This document shows positions 41,801-42,263 of a DNA stretch of 42,263 bases, one piece after another. The stretch is taken from NCBI GenBank assembly GCA_016297215.1, contig JAEDGZ010000021.1:1-42263 (forward strand), in the 5' to 3' direction. Under the pieces are notes generated by a model. That model did no database searches. It was not told the origin of the DNA and saw only the letters and a list, made by a program, of their open reading frames with translations. The DNA comes from Paludibacteraceae bacterium. GTDB taxonomy: Bacteria > Bacteroidota > Bacteroidia > Bacteroidales > Paludibacteraceae. The translations under genes were made by a program, and so were the position numbers. How positions within the stretch are numbered: position 1 is the first letter of the stretch; each line of letters starts with the position of its first letter.

Positions 41801-42021
41801 ACATGCCCGTTGTCTATGGCAAAGAGGCTTGCGAAATGCCCCATCAGCATGAAGAACGGCGCTCCGGGCGGGTGCCCTACATCCAACTTATGCGCACTGG
41901 CAATAAACTCACCGCAGTCCCAAAAACTGGCGGTGGGCTCGATAGTAAGGAGATACACCGTTGCCGCAATGGCAAACACCACCCAGCCGCAAAGAGTATC
42001 CCATAGATTAAACTTCTTCAT
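38827..42021 (-). CDS. DUF2723 membrane protein (O-glycosyltransferase-like, TMEM260 family)
   Basis: A 1064-residue polytopic membrane protein. The N-terminal half has about a dozen membrane segments and the DUF2723 signature FWDCGEFIASAHKLDVGHPP (33-52), with acidic residues D35 and E38 typical of GT-C glycosyltransferase active sites. The region near 600-700 includes NQTPYQPRERDYAYAGSFYAF with further helices. After that a soluble domain (about 700-1064) ends in helical, TPR-like repeats (EALIREGKREKALEVLDYAEEV). Human TMEM260 is an O-mannosyltransferase, and Bacteroidetes have a general protein O-glycosylation system, so a glycosyl transfer role in the periplasm is plausible but not proven. 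It has a promoter at 42093-42124 and probably continues into the COG0523 gene. Confidence 0.9.
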   Translation of the reverse strand: MKKFNLWDTLCGWVVFAIAATVYLLTIEPTASFWDCGEFIASAHKLDVGHPPGAPFFMLMGHFASLFAIDNGHVAMCVNAMSALASAFTILFLFWTITALAKRLVKPDSLWKGIGVLMAGAVGALAYTFSDTFWFSAVEGEVYASSSLFTAIVFWLILKWDEQADEAGSDKWLILIAYLMGLSIGVHLLNLLTIPAIVLVYYFRRYLFSWKGVCVAFLASVAILAFILYGIIPGFPTVAGWFELLFVNGLGCPFNTGLAVYIVLTIIALGVAIWLTAKYSDEDSDGITTPQIVSFVCAFALSGAAFLFEKWWMGVLTSAALVGVLFWKKQVLPARLLNTAALMVAVILIGYSSYAALVIRSSAQTPMDQNSPDNVFSLKYYLNREQYGDRPLFYGQTYNAPVKLEVKGNMCIPVEKQGHAQYAPAPKVEGEKDRYVVTGYKTSYVFMDEFMMLFPRMYSSQASHVQAYKEWAEVKGKRVRYDYCGQQKTEYCPTFGENLRFFFRYQVNFMYWRYFMWNFAGRQNDLQSYGDLSKGNWISGIPFIDNAMLGDQSKLPTELRENKGHNVYYMLPLLLGLIGIVWQCGKRTSSGEREGWKSFTLTFLLFFLTGLAIVIYLNQTPYQPRERDYAYAGSFYAFCIWIGLGVLALTDWVNTAVKNERVRAVIAVVIGIVCLLVPAQMGAQNWDDHDRSGRYVCRDFGANYLKSCEKEAVIFCNGDNDTFPLWYNQEVEEVGTDIRACNLSYLQTDWYIDAMKRPYYDSPGLPISWEYKDYMPGKNEIAWVDNKLGPVSVDKAFAFLRSDDPRTKNREGENYLPSNQLYVETPSGEHITFRSARRYTRSEMMIMEMLSQNSMQGWKRPFYFVVTAGNDYYLGLEPYMELTGMAYRVTTERSADGQPRVNTEVMYDNMMHKFAYGNVNMPGIYLDENTMRMCRTHRLMFTQLAEALIREGKREKALEVLDYAEEVLPGYNVPYDYTSASMASMYLMLGATEKGNAILEKVAQNSVEYVEWCASLNKSQRAASQGVMEHHLAVLGYVLQTFDRYHQDALLEKYYPVYEQYARR

Positions 42022-42092
42022 TAGAGTTGAGAGTTTAGAGTTGAAAGTTTAGTGTTTTGTGTTTAGAGTTTACAAATAACACAAATCGGGTG

Positions 42093-42124
42093 CAAAGGTA
42101 CTACTTTTTTTTGAAATATGCAAA
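42093..42124 (-). promoter_or_regulatory. Promoter of the DUF2723 gene
   Basis: On the minus strand TTTG (42124-42121), 20 bp and TACCTTTG (42100-42093). The leader to 42021 contains repeated AACTCTAAAC-like units. Confidence 0.75.
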
Positions 42125-42140
42125 TGAATACTAAATGTTA

Positions 42141-42166
42141 ATGTGGCAAATGTGGCAAATGTGGCA
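42141..42166. repeat. Nine-bp tandem repeat ATGTGGCAA
   Basis: Nearly three copies start at 42141, 42150 and 42159, just upstream of the DUF2723 promoter. Confidence 0.8.
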
Positions 42167-42182
42167 TGTTTAACATATAATG

Positions 42183-42250
42183 CCCGTGTAATTAACCATT
42201 AATTATTCATTGCTAAATTATATGAATAATTACACGATAATTACATGTTA
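42183..42250. repeat. AT-rich dispersed element, inverted pair at the right edge
   Basis: TAATTAACCATTAATTATTC (minus-oriented copy) is followed by ATGAATAATTACACGATAAT and TACATGTTA (plus-oriented copy). The same motifs occur at 27950-27980 and 29626-29667. No gene is visible in the last 140 bases. Confidence 0.6.
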
Positions 42251-42263
42251 TGGGTTTCACGGA

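Overview
The window looks like a chromosomal segment of an anaerobic Bacteroidales bacterium (phylum Bacteroidota). Three things point there. At least 16 promoters follow the Bacteroidetes pattern of a TTTG/CTTG box, exactly 20 bp, then TAnnTTTG. No purine-rich ribosome binding sites stand out. The gene content is also typical: type III glutamine synthetase, two-subunit methylmalonyl-CoA mutase, a DUF3276 protein, a BspA-like leucine-rich repeat protein and a DUF2723 membrane protein. Methylmalonyl-CoA mutase together with tryptophanase suggests a propionate- and indole-producing gut-type fermenter. No phage, plasmid, insertion sequence or CRISPR array was seen.

Layout. The left edge holds the 5' end of gyrA (minus strand) with a long leader. 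A divergent Fur-family regulator gene follows, then ffh, prfA, rsmE, a PAP2 phosphatase, a small secreted protein (minus strand), a LolC/E-type permease and a secreted endonuclease I. Next come mutA-mutB and a D-2-hydroxyacid dehydrogenase. A tight run of pepT, aldo/keto reductase, gcvT, an alanine tRNA and a patatin-like hydrolase follows, and then a Crp/Fnr regulator and glnN. From about 23.2 to 24.3 kb there is no protein gene that I can support, but there is a promoter, a chain of hairpins and a terminator that look like a structured RNA unit. An unknown gene and a large LRR surface protein follow. The right part carries gdhA and a sensor kinase (both minus), an S41 protease with tnaA (plus), a DUF3276 protein (minus), an M20 dipeptidase (plus), a COG0523 metallochaperone (minus) and a DUF2723 glycosyltransferase-like protein (minus).

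Functional themes are nitrogen (glnN, gdhA, a Crp-type regulator, pepT, M20 dipeptidase, gcvT, tnaA), propionate metabolism (mutAB), translation and secretion housekeeping (ffh, prfA, rsmE), and envelope or secreted functions (LRR protein, endonuclease I, S41 protease, DUF2723 protein). Intergenic DNA is rich in small dispersed repeats: GC-rich palindromes (two of them read in frame inside the S41 protease gene), a GCAGGCG hairpin element, a 65-bp element and an AT-rich element.

The most unusual object is the alanine tRNA gene at 18637-18734. It has a perfect cloverleaf, a CGC anticodon and the G3:U70 alanine identity pair, but its T-loop is interrupted by 25 extra bases. Those bases can pair with the T-arm to form two alternative hairpins. 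It is either an intervening sequence removed from the tRNA or a recently broken tRNA. Second is the unannotated structured transcript at about 23.4-23.8 kb. Everything here comes from reading the sequence; no database search or folding program was run.
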